This document shows positions 24,049 to 37,064 of a stretch of DNA of 64,000 nucleotides, in pieces (within the stretch, counting starts at the first letter, position 1; each line of letters starts with the position of its first letter). The notes below the pieces were generated by a model that worked only from the letters and a program-made list of their open reading frames with translations, ran no database searches and had not been told where the DNA came from. The stretch is from assembly GCA_026008535.1 (NCBI GenBank), contig BRKX01000014.1, positions 55,477,006 to 55,541,005 of the forward strand. Reading direction: 5' to 3'. A program made the position numbers and the translations under genes. The stretch is from Perilla frutescens (taxonomy: Eukaryota > Streptophyta > Magnoliopsida > Lamiales > Lamiaceae).

Positions 24049-27000
24049 GATTGATTCATAATGGACTCTAGTGTTCAAAAATGCTAGACTCAATGAAAAA
24101 CCCGACGTTCACCCCGATTCCTACATAAGAGTTGACGGTTTTGGAAATCAACTTGATAATCACCTAGAGGCCGACTCAAATAGGGTTTCTACCGGTTCGA
24201 CTTTTGGTAGGGTAGATATTTGAGTTAGGAATCCAACGCAACAAGAATCACGGGAAAATCTTACTTCTGGAGAGAGTTATAGCCGTTTTACTGACGGCTG
24301 CCAGAAAACGGGGCCAAATCTGGCCACCGGCCAAAGAGGTACCTCTTTGGGCGGGCTCAAAAATTTGATTTTTTCAAAAGTGGTTGGATTAGGCACATAT
24401 GATCATATGGATTGATTCATAATGGACTCTAGTGTTCAAAAATGCTAGACTCAATGAAAAACCCGACGTTCACCACGATCCCTACATAAGAGGCGATGGT
24501 TTTGGAAATCAACTTGATAATCACCTAGAGGCCGACTCCAATAGGGTTTCTACCGGTTCGAATTTTGGTAGGGTAGATATTTGAGTTAGGAATCCAACGC
24601 AACAAGAATCACAGGAAAATCTTACTTCTGGAGAGAGTTATAGCCGTTTTACTGACGGCTGCCAGAAAACGGGGCCAAATCTGGCCACCGGCCAAAGGGG
24701 TACCCCTTTGGGCGGGCTCAAAAATTTGATTTTTTCAAAAGTGGACGGATTAGGCACATATGATCATATGGATTGATTCATAATGGACTCTAGTGTTCAA
24801 AAATGCTAGACTCAATGAAAAACCCGACGTTCACCACGATCCCTACATAAGAGGCGATGGTTTTGGAAATCAACTTGATAATCACCTAGAGGCCGACTCC
24901 AATAGGGTTTCTACCGGTTCGACTTTTGGTAGGGTAGATATTTGAGTTAGGAATCCAACGCAACAAGAATCACGGGTAAAGCTTACTTCTGGAGAGAGTT
25001 ATAGCCGTTTTACTGACGGCTGCCAGAAAACGGGGCCAAATCTGGCCACCGGCCAAAGGGGTACGTACCCCTTTGGGCGGGTTAAAAAATTTGATTTTTT
25101 CAAAAGTGGACGGATTAGGCATATATGATCATATGGATTGATTCATAATGGACTCTAGTGTTCAAAAATGCTAGACTCAATGAAAAACCCGACGTTCACC
25201 CCGATTCCTACATAAGAGGTGACGGTTTTGGAAATCAACTTGATAATCACCTAGAGGCCGACTCAAATAGGGTTTCTACCGGTTCGACTTTTGGTAGGGT
25301 AGATATTTGAGTTAGGAATCCAACGCAACAAGAATTACGGGTAAAGCTTACTTCTCGAGAGAGTTATAGCCGTTTTACTGACGGCTGCCACAAAACGGGG
25401 CCAAATCTGGCCACCGGCCAAAGGGGTACCCCTTTGGGCGGGCTCAAAAATTTGATTTTTTTAAAAGTGGACGGATTAGGCATATATGATCATATGGATT
25501 CATTCATAATGGACTCTAGTGTTCAAAAATGCTAGACTCAATGAAAAACCCGACGTTCACCACGATCCCTACATAAGAGGCGATGGTTTTAGAAATCAAC
25601 TTGATAATCACCTAGAGACCGACTCCAATAGGGTTTCTACTGGTTCGAATTTTGGTACGGTAGATATTTGAGTTAGGAATCTAACGCAACAAGAATCACG
25701 GGAAAATCTTACTTCTGGAGAGAGTTATAGCCGTTTTACTGACGGTTGCCAGAAAACAGGGCCAAATCTGGCCACCGGCCAAAGGGGTACCCCTTTGGGC
25801 GGGCTCAAAAATTTGATTTTTTCAAAAGTGGACGGATTAGGCACATATGATCATATGGATTGATTCATAATGGACTCTAGTGTTCAAAAATGCTAGACTC
25901 AATGAAAAACCCGACGTTCACCACGATCCCTACATAAGAGGCGATGGTTTTGGAAATCAACTTGATAATCACCTAGAGGCCGACTCCAATAGGGTTTCTA
26001 CCGGTTCGACTTTTGGTAGGGTAGATATTTGAGTTAGAAATCCAACGCAACAAGAATCACGGGTAAAGCTTACTTCTGGAGAGAGTTATAGCCGTTTTAT
26101 TGACGGCTGCCAGAAAACGGGGCCAAATCTGGCCACCGGCCAAAGGGGTACGTACCCCTTTGGGCGGGTTAAAAAATTTGATTTTTTCAAAAGTGGACAG
26201 ATTAGGCATATATGATCATATGGATTGATTCATAATGGACTCTAGTGTTCAAAAATGCTAGACTCAATGAAAAACCCGACGTTCACCCCGATTCCTACAT
26301 AAGAGTTGACGGTTTTGGAAATCAACTTGATAATCACCTAGAGGCCGACTCAAATAGGATTTCTACCGGTTCGACTTTTGGTAGGGTAGATATTTGAGTT
26401 AGGAATCCAACGCAACAAGAATCACGGGAAAATCTTACTTCTGGAGAGAGTTATAGCCGTTTTACTGACGGCTGCCAGAAAACGGGGCCAAATCTGGCCA
26501 CCGGCCAAAGAGGTACCTCTTTGGGCGGGCTCAAAAATTTGATTTTTTCAAAAGTGGTTGGATTAGGCACATATGATCATATGGATTGATTCATAATGGA
26601 CTCTAGTGTTCAAAAATGCTAGACTCAATGAAAAACCCGACGTTCACCACGATCCCTACATAAGAGGCGATGGTTTTGGAAATCAACTTGATAATCACCT
26701 AGAGGCCGACTCCAATAGGGTTTCTACCGGTTCGAATTTTGGTAGGGTAGATATTTGAGTTAGGAATCCAACGCAACAAGAATCACAGGAAAATCTTACT
26801 TCTGGAGAGAGTTATAGCCGTTTTACTGACGGCTGCCAGAAAACGGGGCCAAATCTGGCCACCGGCCAAAGGGGTACCCCTTTGGGCGGGCTCAAAAATT
26901 TGATTTTTTCAAAAGTGGACGGATTAGGCACATATGATCATATGGATTGATTCATAATGGACTCTAGTGTTCAAAAATGCTAGACTCAATGAAAAACCCG

Positions 27001-27740
27001 ACGTTCACCACGATCCCTACATAAGAGGCGATGGTTTTGGAAATCAACTTGATAATCACCTAGAGGCCGACTCCAATAGGGTTTCTACCGGTTCGACTTT
27101 TGGTAGGGTAGATATTTGAGTTAGGAATCCAACGCAACAAGAATCACGGGTAAAGCTTACTTCTGGAGAGAGTTATAGCCGTTTTACTGACGGCTGCCAG
27201 AAAACGGGGCCAAATCTGGCCACCGGCCAAAGGGGTACGTACCCCTTTGGGCGGGTTAAAAAATTTGATTTTTTCAAAAGTGGACGGATTAGGCATATAT
27301 GATCATATGGATTGATTCATAATGGACTCTAGTGTTCAAAAATGCTAGACTCAATGAAAAACCCGACGTTCACCCCGATTCCTACATAAGAGGTGACGGT
27401 TTTGGAAATCAACTTGATAATCACCTAGAGGCCGACTCAAATAGGGTTTCTACCGGTTCGACTTTTGGTAGGGTAGATATTTGAGTTAGGAATCCAACGC
27501 AACAAGAATTACGGGTAAAGCTTACTTCTCGAGAGAGTTATAGCCGTTTTACTGACGGCTGCCACAAAACGGGGCCAAATCTGGCCACCGGCCAAAGGGG
27601 TACCCCTTTGGGCGGGCTCAAAAATTTGATTTTTTTAAAAGTGGACGGATTAGGCATATATGATCATATGGATTCATTCATAATGGACTCTAGTGTTCAA
27701 AAATGCTAGACTCAATGAAAAACCCGACGTTCACCACGAT
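24049..27740 (+). repeat. Six-monomer HOR (2174 bp), two copies, second incomplete
   Basis: The unit at 24049-26222 recurs from 26223. Shared private changes, all offset by 2174 bp, are CCAAAGAGGTACCTC (24331 and 26505), ACAGGAAAATC (24611 and 26785), GCCACAAAACG (25387 and 27561) and ATTCATTCATAATGG (C at 25501 and 27675). The copies diverge inside the monomer that starts at 27671. It has the same length as the earlier 6-mer (13548) and partly the same types, so the two may share ancestry. Confidence 0.9.
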
Positions 27741-28757
27741 CTCTACATAAGAGGCGATGGTTTTGGAAATCAACTTGATAATCACCTAGAGGCCGACTCC
27801 AATAGGGTTTCTACCGGTTCGACTTTTGGTAGGGTAGATATTTGAGTTAGGAATCCAACGCAACAAGAATCACGGGTAAAGCTTACTTCTGGAGAGAGTT
27901 ATAGCCGTTTTACTGACGGCTGCCAGAAAACGGGGCCAAATCTGCCCACCGGCCAAATGGGTACCCCTTTGGGCGGGCTCAAAAATTTGATTTTTTCAAA
28001 AATGGACGGATTAGGCATATATGATCATATGGATTGATTCATAATGGACTCTAGTGTTCCAAAATGCTAGAATCAATGAAAAACCCGACGTTCACCACGA
28101 TCCCTACATAAGAGGCGATGGTTTTGGAAATCAACTTGATAATCACCTAGAGGCCGACTCCAATAGGGTTTCTACCGTTTCGAATTTTGGTAGGGTAGAT
28201 TTTGGAGTTAGGAATCCAACGCAACAAGAATCACGGGTAAATCTTACTTCTGGAGAGAGTTATAGCCGTTTTACTGACGGCTGCGAGAAAACGGGGCCAA
28301 ATCTGGCTACCGGCCAAAGGGGTACCCCTTTGGGCGGGCTCAAAAATTTGATTTTTTCAAAAGTGCACGGATTAGGCATATATGATCATATGGATTGATT
28401 CATAATGGACTCTAGTGTTCAAAAATGCTAGACTCAATGAAAAACCCGACGTTCACCCCGATCCCTACATAAGATGCGACGGTTTTGGAAATCAACTTGA
28501 TAATCACCTAGAGGCCGACTCAAATAGGGTTTCTACCAGTTCGACTTTTGGTAGGGTAGATATTTGAGTTAGGAATCCAACGCAACAAGAATCACGGGTA
28601 AAGCTTACTTCTGGAGAGAGTTATAGCCCTTTTACTGACAGCTGCCAGAAAACGGGGCCAAATCTGGCCACCGGCCAAAGGGGTACGTACCCCTTTGGGC
28701 GGGTTAAAAAATTTGATTTTTTCAAAAGTGGACAGATTAGGCATATATGATCATATG
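27741..28757 (+). repeat. Left/right domain transition zone
   Basis: Three monomers in which markers switch. The unit at 28032 has private changes (GTTCCAAAATG, AGAATCAATG, GTAGATTTTGGAG, GTGCACGG). The unit starting near 28393 carries the last GTAC duplication in the window (at about 28684) but already has the CCCCGATCCC and AGCCCTTTTACTGACAGCT markers of the right domain. Beyond it no GTACGTAC was seen. Confidence 0.75.
28032..28392 (+). repeat. Monomer with stop codon changed to GGA (chance open frame)
   Basis: At 28204-28206 the usual TGA is GGA, and the preceding codon is also changed. 114 codons are open from a GTG at 28054. This monomer has more private substitutions than its neighbours, but they give no sign of coding constraint. 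Confidence 0.8.
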
Positions 28758-31700
28758 GATTGATTCATAATGGACTCTAGTGTTCAAAAATGCTAGACTC
28801 AATGAAAAACCTGACGTTCACCCCGATCCCTACATAAGAGGCGACGGTTTTGGAAATCAAATTGATAATCACCTAGAGGCCGACTCAAATAGGATTTCTA
28901 TCGGTTTGACTTTTGGTAGGGTAGATATTTGAGTTAGGAATCCAACGCAACAAGAATAACGGGTAAAGCTTACTTCTGAAGAGATTTATAGCCGTTTTAC
29001 TGACGGCTGCCAGAAAACGGGGCGAAATCTGGCCACCGGCCAAAGGGGTACCCCTTTAGGCGGGCTCAAAAATTTGATTTTTTTAAAAGTGGACGGATTA
29101 GGCATATATGATCATATGGATTGATTCATAATGGACTCTAGTGTTCAAAAATGCTAGACTCAATGAAAAACCTGACGTTCACCCCGATCCCTACATAAGA
29201 GGCGACGGTTTTGGAAATCAAATTGATAATCACCTAGAGGCCGACTCAAATAGGATTTCTATCGGTTTGACTTTTGGTAGGGTAGATATTTGAGTTAGGA
29301 ATCCAACGCAACAAGAATAACGGGTAAAGCTTACTTCTGGAGAGAGTTATAGCCATTTTACTGACGGCTGCCAGAAAACGGGGCCAAATCTGGCCACCGG
29401 CCAAAGAGGTACCCCTTTGGGCGGGCTCAAAAATTTGATTTTTTCAAAACTGGACGGATTAGGCATATATGATCATATGGATTGATTCATAATGGACTCT
29501 AGTGTTCAAAAATGCTAGACTCAATGAAAAACCCGACGTTCACCACGATCCCTACATAAGAGGCGATGGTTTTAGAAATCAACTTGATAATCACCTAGAG
29601 ACCGACTCAAATAGGGTTTCTACCGGTTCGAATTTTGGTACGGTAGATAATTGAGTTAGGAATCTAACGCAACAAGAATCACGGGAAAATCTTCCTTCTG
29701 GAGAGAGTTATAGCCGTTTTACTGACGGCTGCCAGAAAACGGGGCCAAATCTGGCCACCGGCCAAATGGGTACCCCTTTGGGCGAGCTCAAAAATTTGAT
29801 TTTTTCAAAAGTGGATGAATTAGGCATATATGATCATATAGATTGATTCATAATGGACTCTAGTGTTCAAAAATGCTAGACTCAATGAAAAACCCGACGT
29901 TCACCACGATCCCTACATAAGAGGCGATGGTATTAGAAATCAACTTGATAATCACCTAGAGACCGACTCCAATAGGGTTTCTACCGGTTCGAATTTTGGT
30001 ACGGTAGATATTTGAGTTAGGAATCTAACGCAACAAGAATCACGGGAAAATCTTACTTCTGGAGAGAGTTATAGCCGTTTTACTGACGGCTGCTAGAAAA
30101 CGGGGCCAAATCTGGCCACCGGCCAAAGGGGTACCCCTTTAGGCGGGCTCAAAAATTTGATTTTTTTAAAAGTGGACGGATTAGGCACATATGATCATAT
30201 GGATTGATTCATAATGGACTCTAGTGTTCAAAAATGCTAGACTGAATGAAAAACCCGACGTTCACCACGATCCCTACATAAGAGGCGATGGTTTTGGAAA
30301 TCAACTTGATAATCACCTAGAGGCCGACTCCAATAGGGTTTCTACCGGTTCGACTTTTGGTAGGGTAGATATTTGAGTTAGGAATCCAACGCAATAAGAA
30401 TCACGGGTAAAGCTTACTTCTCGAGGAAGTTATAGCCCTTTTACAGACAGCTGCCAGAAAACGGGGCCAAATCTGGCCACCGGCCAAAGGGGTACCCCTT
30501 TGGGCGGGCTCAAAAATTTGATTTTTTCAAAAGTGGACGGATTAGGCATATATGATCATATGGATTGATTCATAATGGACTCTAGTGTTCAAAAATGCTA
30601 GACTCAATGAAAAACCTGACGTTCACCCCGATCCCTACATAAGAGGCGACGGTTTTGGAAATCAAATTGATAATCACCTAGAGGCCGACTCAAATAGGAT
30701 TTCTATCGGTTTGACTTTTGGTAGGGTAGATATTTGAGTTAGGAATCCAACGCAACAAGAATAACGGGTAAAGCTTACTTCTGAAGAGATTTATAGCCGT
30801 TTTACTGACGGCTGCCAGAAAACGGGGCGAAATCTGGCCACCGGCCAAAGGGGTACCCCTTTAGGCGGGCTCAAAAATTTGATTTTTTTAAAAGTGGACG
30901 GATTAGGCATATATGATCATATGGATTGATTCATAATGGACTCTAGTGTTCAAAAATGCTAGACTGAATGAAAAACCCGACGTTCACCCCGATCCCTACA
31001 TAAGAGGTGACGGTTTTGGAAATCAACTTGATAATCACCTAGAGGCCGACTCAAATAGGGTTTCTACCAGTTCGACTTTTGGTAGCGTAGATATTTGAGT
31101 TAGGAATCCAACGCAACAAGAATCACGGGTAAAGCTTACTTCTCGAGAGAATTATAGCCCTTTTACTGACAGCTGCCAGAAAACGGGGCCAAATCTGGCT
31201 ACCGGCCAAAGGGGTACCCCTTTGGGCGGGCTCAAAAATTTGATTTTTTCAAAAGTGGACGGATTAGGCATATATGATCATATGGATTGATTCATAATGG
31301 ACTCTAGTGTTCAAAAATGCTAGACTCAATGAAAAACCCGACGTTCACCACGATCCCTACATAAGAGGCGATGGTTTTAGAAATCAACTTGATAATCACC
31401 TAGAGACCGACTCAAATAGGGTTTCTACCGGTTCGAATTTTGGTACGGTAGATAATTGAGTTAGGAATCTAACGCAACAAGAATCACGGGAAAATCTTCC
31501 TTCTGGAGAGAGTTATAGCCGTTTTACTGACGGCTGCCAGAAAACGGGGCCAAATCTGGCCACCGGCCAAATGGGTACCCCTTTGGGCGAGCTCAAAAAT
31601 TTGATTTTTTCAAAAGTGGATGAATTAGGCATATATGATCATATAGATTGATTCATAATGGACTCTAGTGTTCAAAAATGCTAGACTCAATGAAAAACCC

Positions 31701-32367
31701 GACGTTCACCACGATCCCTACATAAGAGGCGATGGTTTTAGAAATCAACTTGATAATCACCTAGAGACCGACTCCAATAGGGTTTCTACCGGTTCGAATT
31801 TTGGTACGGTAGATATTTGAGTTAGGAATCTAACGCCACAAGAATCACGGGAAAATCTTACTTCTGGAGAGAGTTATAGCCGTTTTACTGACGGCTGCCA
31901 GAAAACGGGGCCAAATCTGGCCACCGGCCAAAGGGGTACCCCTTTAGGCGGGCTCAAAAATTTGATTTTTTTAAAAGTGGACGGATTAGGCACATATGAT
32001 CATATGGATTGATTCATAATGGACTCTAGTGTTCAAAAATGCTAGACTGAATGAAAAACCCGACGTTCACCACGATCCCTACATAAGAGGCGATGGTTTT
32101 GGAAATCAACTTGATAATCACCTAGAGGCCGACTCCAATAGGGTTTCTACCGGTTCGACTTTTGGTAGGGTAGATATTTGAGTTAGGAATCCAACGCAAC
32201 AAGAATCACGGGTAAAGCTTACTTCTCGAGGAAGTTATAGCCCTTTTACTGACAGCTGCCAGAAAACGGGGCCAAATCTGGCCACCGGCCAAAGGGGTAC
32301 CCCTTTGGGCGGGCTCAAAAATTTGATTTTTTCAAAAGTGGACGGATTAGGCATATATGATCATATG
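28758..32367 (+). repeat. Five-monomer HOR (1805 bp), two copies
   Basis: Monomers at 28758, 29480, 29841 and 30202 match those at 30563, 31285, 31646 and 32007, an offset of 1805 bp (5 x 361). Markers are GAAGAGATTTATAG with GGCGAAATC (28981 and 30786), GATAATTGAG with CCTTCTGG (29646 and 31451) and TCTCGAGGAAG. The second position differs (29119 against 30924), so one monomer was replaced or converted after the duplication. Confidence 0.88.
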
Positions 32368-33089
32368 GATTGATTCATAATGGACTCTAGTGTTCAAAAA
32401 TGCTAGACTCAATGAAAAACCCGACGTTCACCACGATCCCTACATAAGAGGCGATGGTTTTAGAAATCAACTTGATAATCACCTAGAGACCGACTCAAAT
32501 AGGGTTTCTACCGGTTCAAATTTTGGTACGGTAGATATTTGAGTTCGGAATCTAACGCAACAAGAATCACGGGAAAATCTTACTTCTGGAGAGAGTTATA
32601 GCCGTTTTACTGACGGCTGCCAGAAAACGGGGCCAAATCTGGCCACCGGCCAAATGGGTACCCCTTTGGGCGGGCTCAAAAATTTGATTTTTTCAAAAGT
32701 GGATGAATTAGGCATATATGATCATATAGATTGATTCATAATGGACTCTAGTGTTCAAAAATGCTAGACTCAATGAAAAACCCGACGTTCACCACGATCC
32801 CTACATAAGAGGTGATGGTTTTTGAAATCAACTTGATAATCACATAGAGGCCGACTCCAATAGGGTTTCTACCGGTTCCACTTTTGGTAGGGTAGATATT
32901 TGAGTTAGGAATCCAACGCAACAAGAATCACGGGTAAAGCTTACTTCTGGAGAGAGTTATAGCCATTTTACTGACAGCTGCCAGAAAACGGGGCCAAATC
33001 TGGCCACCGGCCAAAGAGGTACCCCTTTGGGCGGGCTCAAAAATTTGATTTTTTCAAAAGTGGACGGATTAGACATATATGATCATACG
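32368..33089 (+). repeat. Two satellite monomers between HOR blocks
   Basis: Two 361-bp units link the 5-mer and 6-mer blocks. The first has TTTTAGAAAT, AGAGACC and GAGTTCGG. The second has GGTTTTTGAAAT, CACATAGAGG and AGCCATTTTACTGACAGCT, and contains the first ATTAGACATATATG junction. That junction marker recurs to about 48.25 kb. Confidence 0.7.
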
Positions 33090-34174
33090 GATTGATTCAT
33101 AATGGACTCTAGTGTTCAAAAATGCTAGACTCAATGAAAAACCCGACGTTCACCCCGATCCCTACATAAGAGGCGACGGTTTTGGAAATCAAATTGATAA
33201 TCACCTAGAGGCCGACTCAAATAGGGTTTCTACCGGTTCGACTTTTGGTAGGGTAGATATTTGAGTTAGGAATCTAACGCAACAAGAATAACGGGTAAAG
33301 CTTACTTCTGAAGAGAGAGTTATAGCCGTTTCACTGACGGCTGCCAGAAAACGGGGCCAAATCTGGCCACCGGCCAAAGGGGTACCCCTTTGGGCGGGCT
33401 CAAAAATTTGATTTTTTCAAAAGTGGACGGATTAGACATATATGATCATATGGATTGATTCATAATGGACTCTAGTATTCCAAAATGCTAGACTCAATGA
33501 AAAACCCGACGTTCACCACGATCCCTACATAAGAGGCGATGGTTTTGGAAATCAACTTGATAATCACCTAGAGGCCGACTCAAATAGGGTTTCTACCAGT
33601 TCGACTTTTGGTAGGGTAGATATTTGAGTTAGGAATCCAACGCAACAAGAATCACGGGTAAAGCTTACTTCTGGAGAGAGTTATAGCCCTTTTACTGACA
33701 GCTGCCAGAAAACGGGGCCAAATCTGGCCACCGGCCAAAGGGGTACCCCTTTGGGCAGGCTCAAAAATTTGATTTTTTCAAAAGTGGACGGATTAGGCAT
33801 ATATGATCATATGGATTGATTCATAATGGACTCTAGTGTTCAAAAATGCTAGACTCAATGAAAAACCTGACGTTCACCCCGATCCCTACATAAGAGGCGA
33901 CGGTTTTGGAAATCAAATAGATAATCACCTAGAGGCCGACTCAAATAGGATTTCTACCGGTTTGACTTTTGGTAGGGTAGATATTTGAGTTAGGAATCCA
34001 ACGCAACAAGAATAACGGGTAAAGCTTACTTCTGGAGAGAGTTATAGCCGTTTTACTGACGGCTGCCAGAAAACGGGGCCAAATCTGGCCACCGGCCAAA
34101 GGGGTACCCCTTTAGGAGGGCTCAAAAATTTGATTTTTTTAAAAGTGGACGGATTAGGCATATATGATCATATG

Positions 34175-34535
34175 GATTGATTCATAATGGACTCTATTGT
34201 TCAAAAATGCTAGACTCAATAAAAAACCCGACGTTCACCCCGATCCCTACATAAGAGGCGACGGTTTTGGAAATCAACTTGATAATCACCTAGAGGCCAA
34301 CTCAAATAGGGTTTCTACCAGTTCGACTATTGGTAGGGTAGATATTTCTGTTAGGAATCCAACGCAACAAGAATCACGGGTAAAGCTTACTTCTGGAGAG
34401 AGTTATAGCCCTTTTACTGACAGCTGCCAGAAAACGAGGCCAAATCTGGCCACCGGCCAAAGGGGTACCCCTTTGGGCGGGCTTAAAAATTTGATTTTTT
34501 CAAAAGTGGACGGATTAGGCATATATGATCATATG
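34175..34535 (+). repeat. Monomer with stop codon changed to TCT (chance open frame)
   Basis: The usual TGA reads TCT at 34347-34349. 114 codons are open from a TTG at 34197. It is copied as part of the 2168-bp HOR at 36343, so this open frame and that one have a single origin. Confidence 0.85.
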
Positions 34536-36342
34536 GATTGATTCATAATGGACTCTAGTGTTCAAAAATGCTAGACTCAATGAAAAACCCAACGTTCACC
34601 ACGATCCCTACATAAGAGGCGATGGTTTTAGAAATCAACTTGATAATCACCTAGAGACCGACTCCAATAGGGTTTCTACCGGTTCGAATTTTGGTACGGT
34701 AGATATTTGAGTTAGGAATCCAACGCAACAAGAATCACGGGAAAATCTTACTTCTGGAGAGAGTTATAGCCGTTTTACTGACGGCTGCCAGAAAACGGGG
34801 CCAAATCTGGCCACCGGCCAAAGAGGTACCCCTTTGGGCGGGCTCAAAAATTTGATTTTTTCAAAAGTGGACGGATTAGACATATATGATCATATGGATT
34901 GATTCATAATGGACTCTAGTGTTCAAAAATGCTAGACTCAATGAAAAACCCAACGTTCACCACGATCCCTACATAAGAGGCGATGGTTTTAGAAATCAAC
35001 TTGATAATCACCTAGAGACCGACACCAATAGGGTTTCTACCGGTTCGAATTTTGGTAGGGTAGATATTTGAGTTAGGAATCCAACGCAACAAGAATCACG
35101 GGTAAAGCTTACTTCTGGAGAGAGTTATAGCCATTTTACTGACAGCTGCCAGAAAACGGGGCGAAATCTGGCCACCGGCCAAAGAGGTACCCCTTTGGGC
35201 GGGCTCAAAAATTTGATTTTTTCAAAAGTGGACGGATTAGACATATATGATCATACGGATTGATTCATAATGGACTCTAGTGTTCAAAAATGCTAGACTC
35301 AATGAAAAACCCGACGTTCACCCCGATCCCTACATAAGAGGCGACGGTTTTGGAAATCAAATTGATAATCACCTAGAGGCCGACTCAAATAGGGTTTCTA
35401 CCGGTTCGACTTTTGGTAGGGTAGATATTTGAGTTAGGAATCCAACGCAACAAGAATCACGGGTAAAGCTTACTTCTGAAGAGAGAGTTATAGCCGTTTC
35501 ACTGACGGCTGCCAGAAAACGGGGCCAAATCTGGCCACCGGCCAAAGGGGTACCCCTTTGGGCGGGCTCAAAAATTTGATTTTTTCAAAAGTGGACGGAT
35601 TAGACATATATGATCATATGGATTGATTCATAATGGACTCTAGTATTCCAAAATGCTAGACTCAATGAAAAACCCGACGTTCACCACGATCCCTACATAA
35701 GAGGCGATGGTTTTGGAAATCAACTTGATAATCACCTAGAGGCCGACTCAAATATGGTTTCTACCAGTTCGACTTTTGGTAGGGTAGATATTTGAGTTAG
35801 GAATCCAACGCAACAAGAATCACGGGTAAAGCTTACTTCTGGAGAGAGTTATAGCCCTTTTACTGACAGCTGCCAGAAAACGGGGCCAAATCTGGCCACC
35901 GGCCAAAGGGGTACCCCTTTGGGCAGGCTCAAAAATTTGATTTTTTCAAAAGTGGACGGATTAGGCATATATGATCATATGGATTGATTCATAATGGACT
36001 CTAGTGTTCAAAAATTCTAGACTCAATGAAAAACCTGACGTTCACCCCGATCCCTACATAAGAGGCGACGGTTTTGGAAATCAAATAGATAATCACCTAG
36101 AGGCCGACTCAAATAGGATTTCTACCGGTTTGACTTTTGGTAGGGTAGATATTTGAGTTAGGAATCCAACGCAACAAGAATAACGGGTAAAGCTTACTTC
36201 TGGAGAGAGTTATAGCCGTTTTACTGACGGCTGCCAGAAAACGGGGCCAAATCTGGCCACCGGCCAAAGGGGTACCCCTTTAGGAGGGCTCAAAAATTTG
36301 ATTTTTTTAAAAGTGGACGGATTAGGCATATATGATCATATG

Positions 36343-36703
36343 GATTGATTCATAATGGACTCTAGTGTTCAAAAATGCTAGACTCAATAAAAAACCCGAC
36401 GTTCACCCCGATCCCTACATAAGAGGCGACGGTTTTGGAAATCAACTTGATAATCACCTAGAGGCCAACTCAAATAGGGTTTCTACCAGTTCGACTATTG
36501 GTAGGGTAGATATTTCTGTTAGGAATCCAACGCAACAAGAATCACGGGTAAAGCTTACTTCTGGAGAGAGTTATAGCCCTTTTACTGACAGCTGCCAGAA
36601 AACGAGGCCAAATCTGGCCACCGGCCAAAGGGGTACCCCTTTGGGCGGGCTTAAAAATTTGATTTTTTCAACAGTGGACGGATTAGGCATATATGATCAT
36701 ATG
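36343..36703 (+). repeat. HOR copy of the TCT open-frame monomer
   Basis: This is the second copy of the 34175 monomer in the 6-mer HOR. The open frame starts at 36365 with GTG, TCT is at 36515-36517, and the translation differs at one later residue (lysine to threonine, from AACAGTGG). Preservation through one duplication only reflects recent copying. Confidence 0.85.
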
Positions 36704-37064
36704 GATTGATTCATAATGGACTCTAGTGTTCAAAAATGCTAGACTCAATGAAAAACCCAACGTTCACCACGATCCCTACATAAGAGGCGATGGTTTTAGA
36801 AATCAACTTGATAATCACCTAGAGACCGACTCCAATAGGGTTTCTACCGGTTCGAATTTTGGTACGGTAGATATTTGAGTTAGGAATCCAACGCAACAAG
36901 AATCACGGGAAAATCTTACTTCTGGAGAGAGTTATAGCCGTTTTACTGACGGCTGCCAGAAAACGGGGCCAAATCTGGCCACCGGCCAAAGGGGTACCCC
37001 TTTGGGCGGGCTCAAAAATTTGATTTTTTCAAAAGTGGATGAATTAGGCATATATGATCATATG

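Larger units (their letters stand above)
33090..37064 (+). repeat. Six-monomer HOR (2168 bp), two copies, second incomplete
   Basis: The unit at 33090-35257 recurs from 35258 with an offset of 2168 bp (6 x 361 + 2). Markers are TCATACGG at the preceding junction (33083 and 35251), the 2-base insertion with GTTTCACTGAC, TAGTATTCCAAAATG (33473 and 35641), and a monomer with ATATTTCTGTTAGG instead of ATATTTGAGTTAGG (34175 and 36343). Copy 2 holds five monomers before the order changes. Confidence 0.9.

Noticed and set aside
28054..28398. 114-codon open frame as a protein-coding gene
   Set aside because: Same satellite frame, opened by TGA to GGA; GTG start and no sign of coding constraint.
34197..34541. 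114-codon open frame as a gene, with its copy at 36365-36709
   Set aside because: Both are HOR copies of one monomer with TGA changed to TCT. The first starts with TTG. The similarity reflects satellite duplication, not a gene family.
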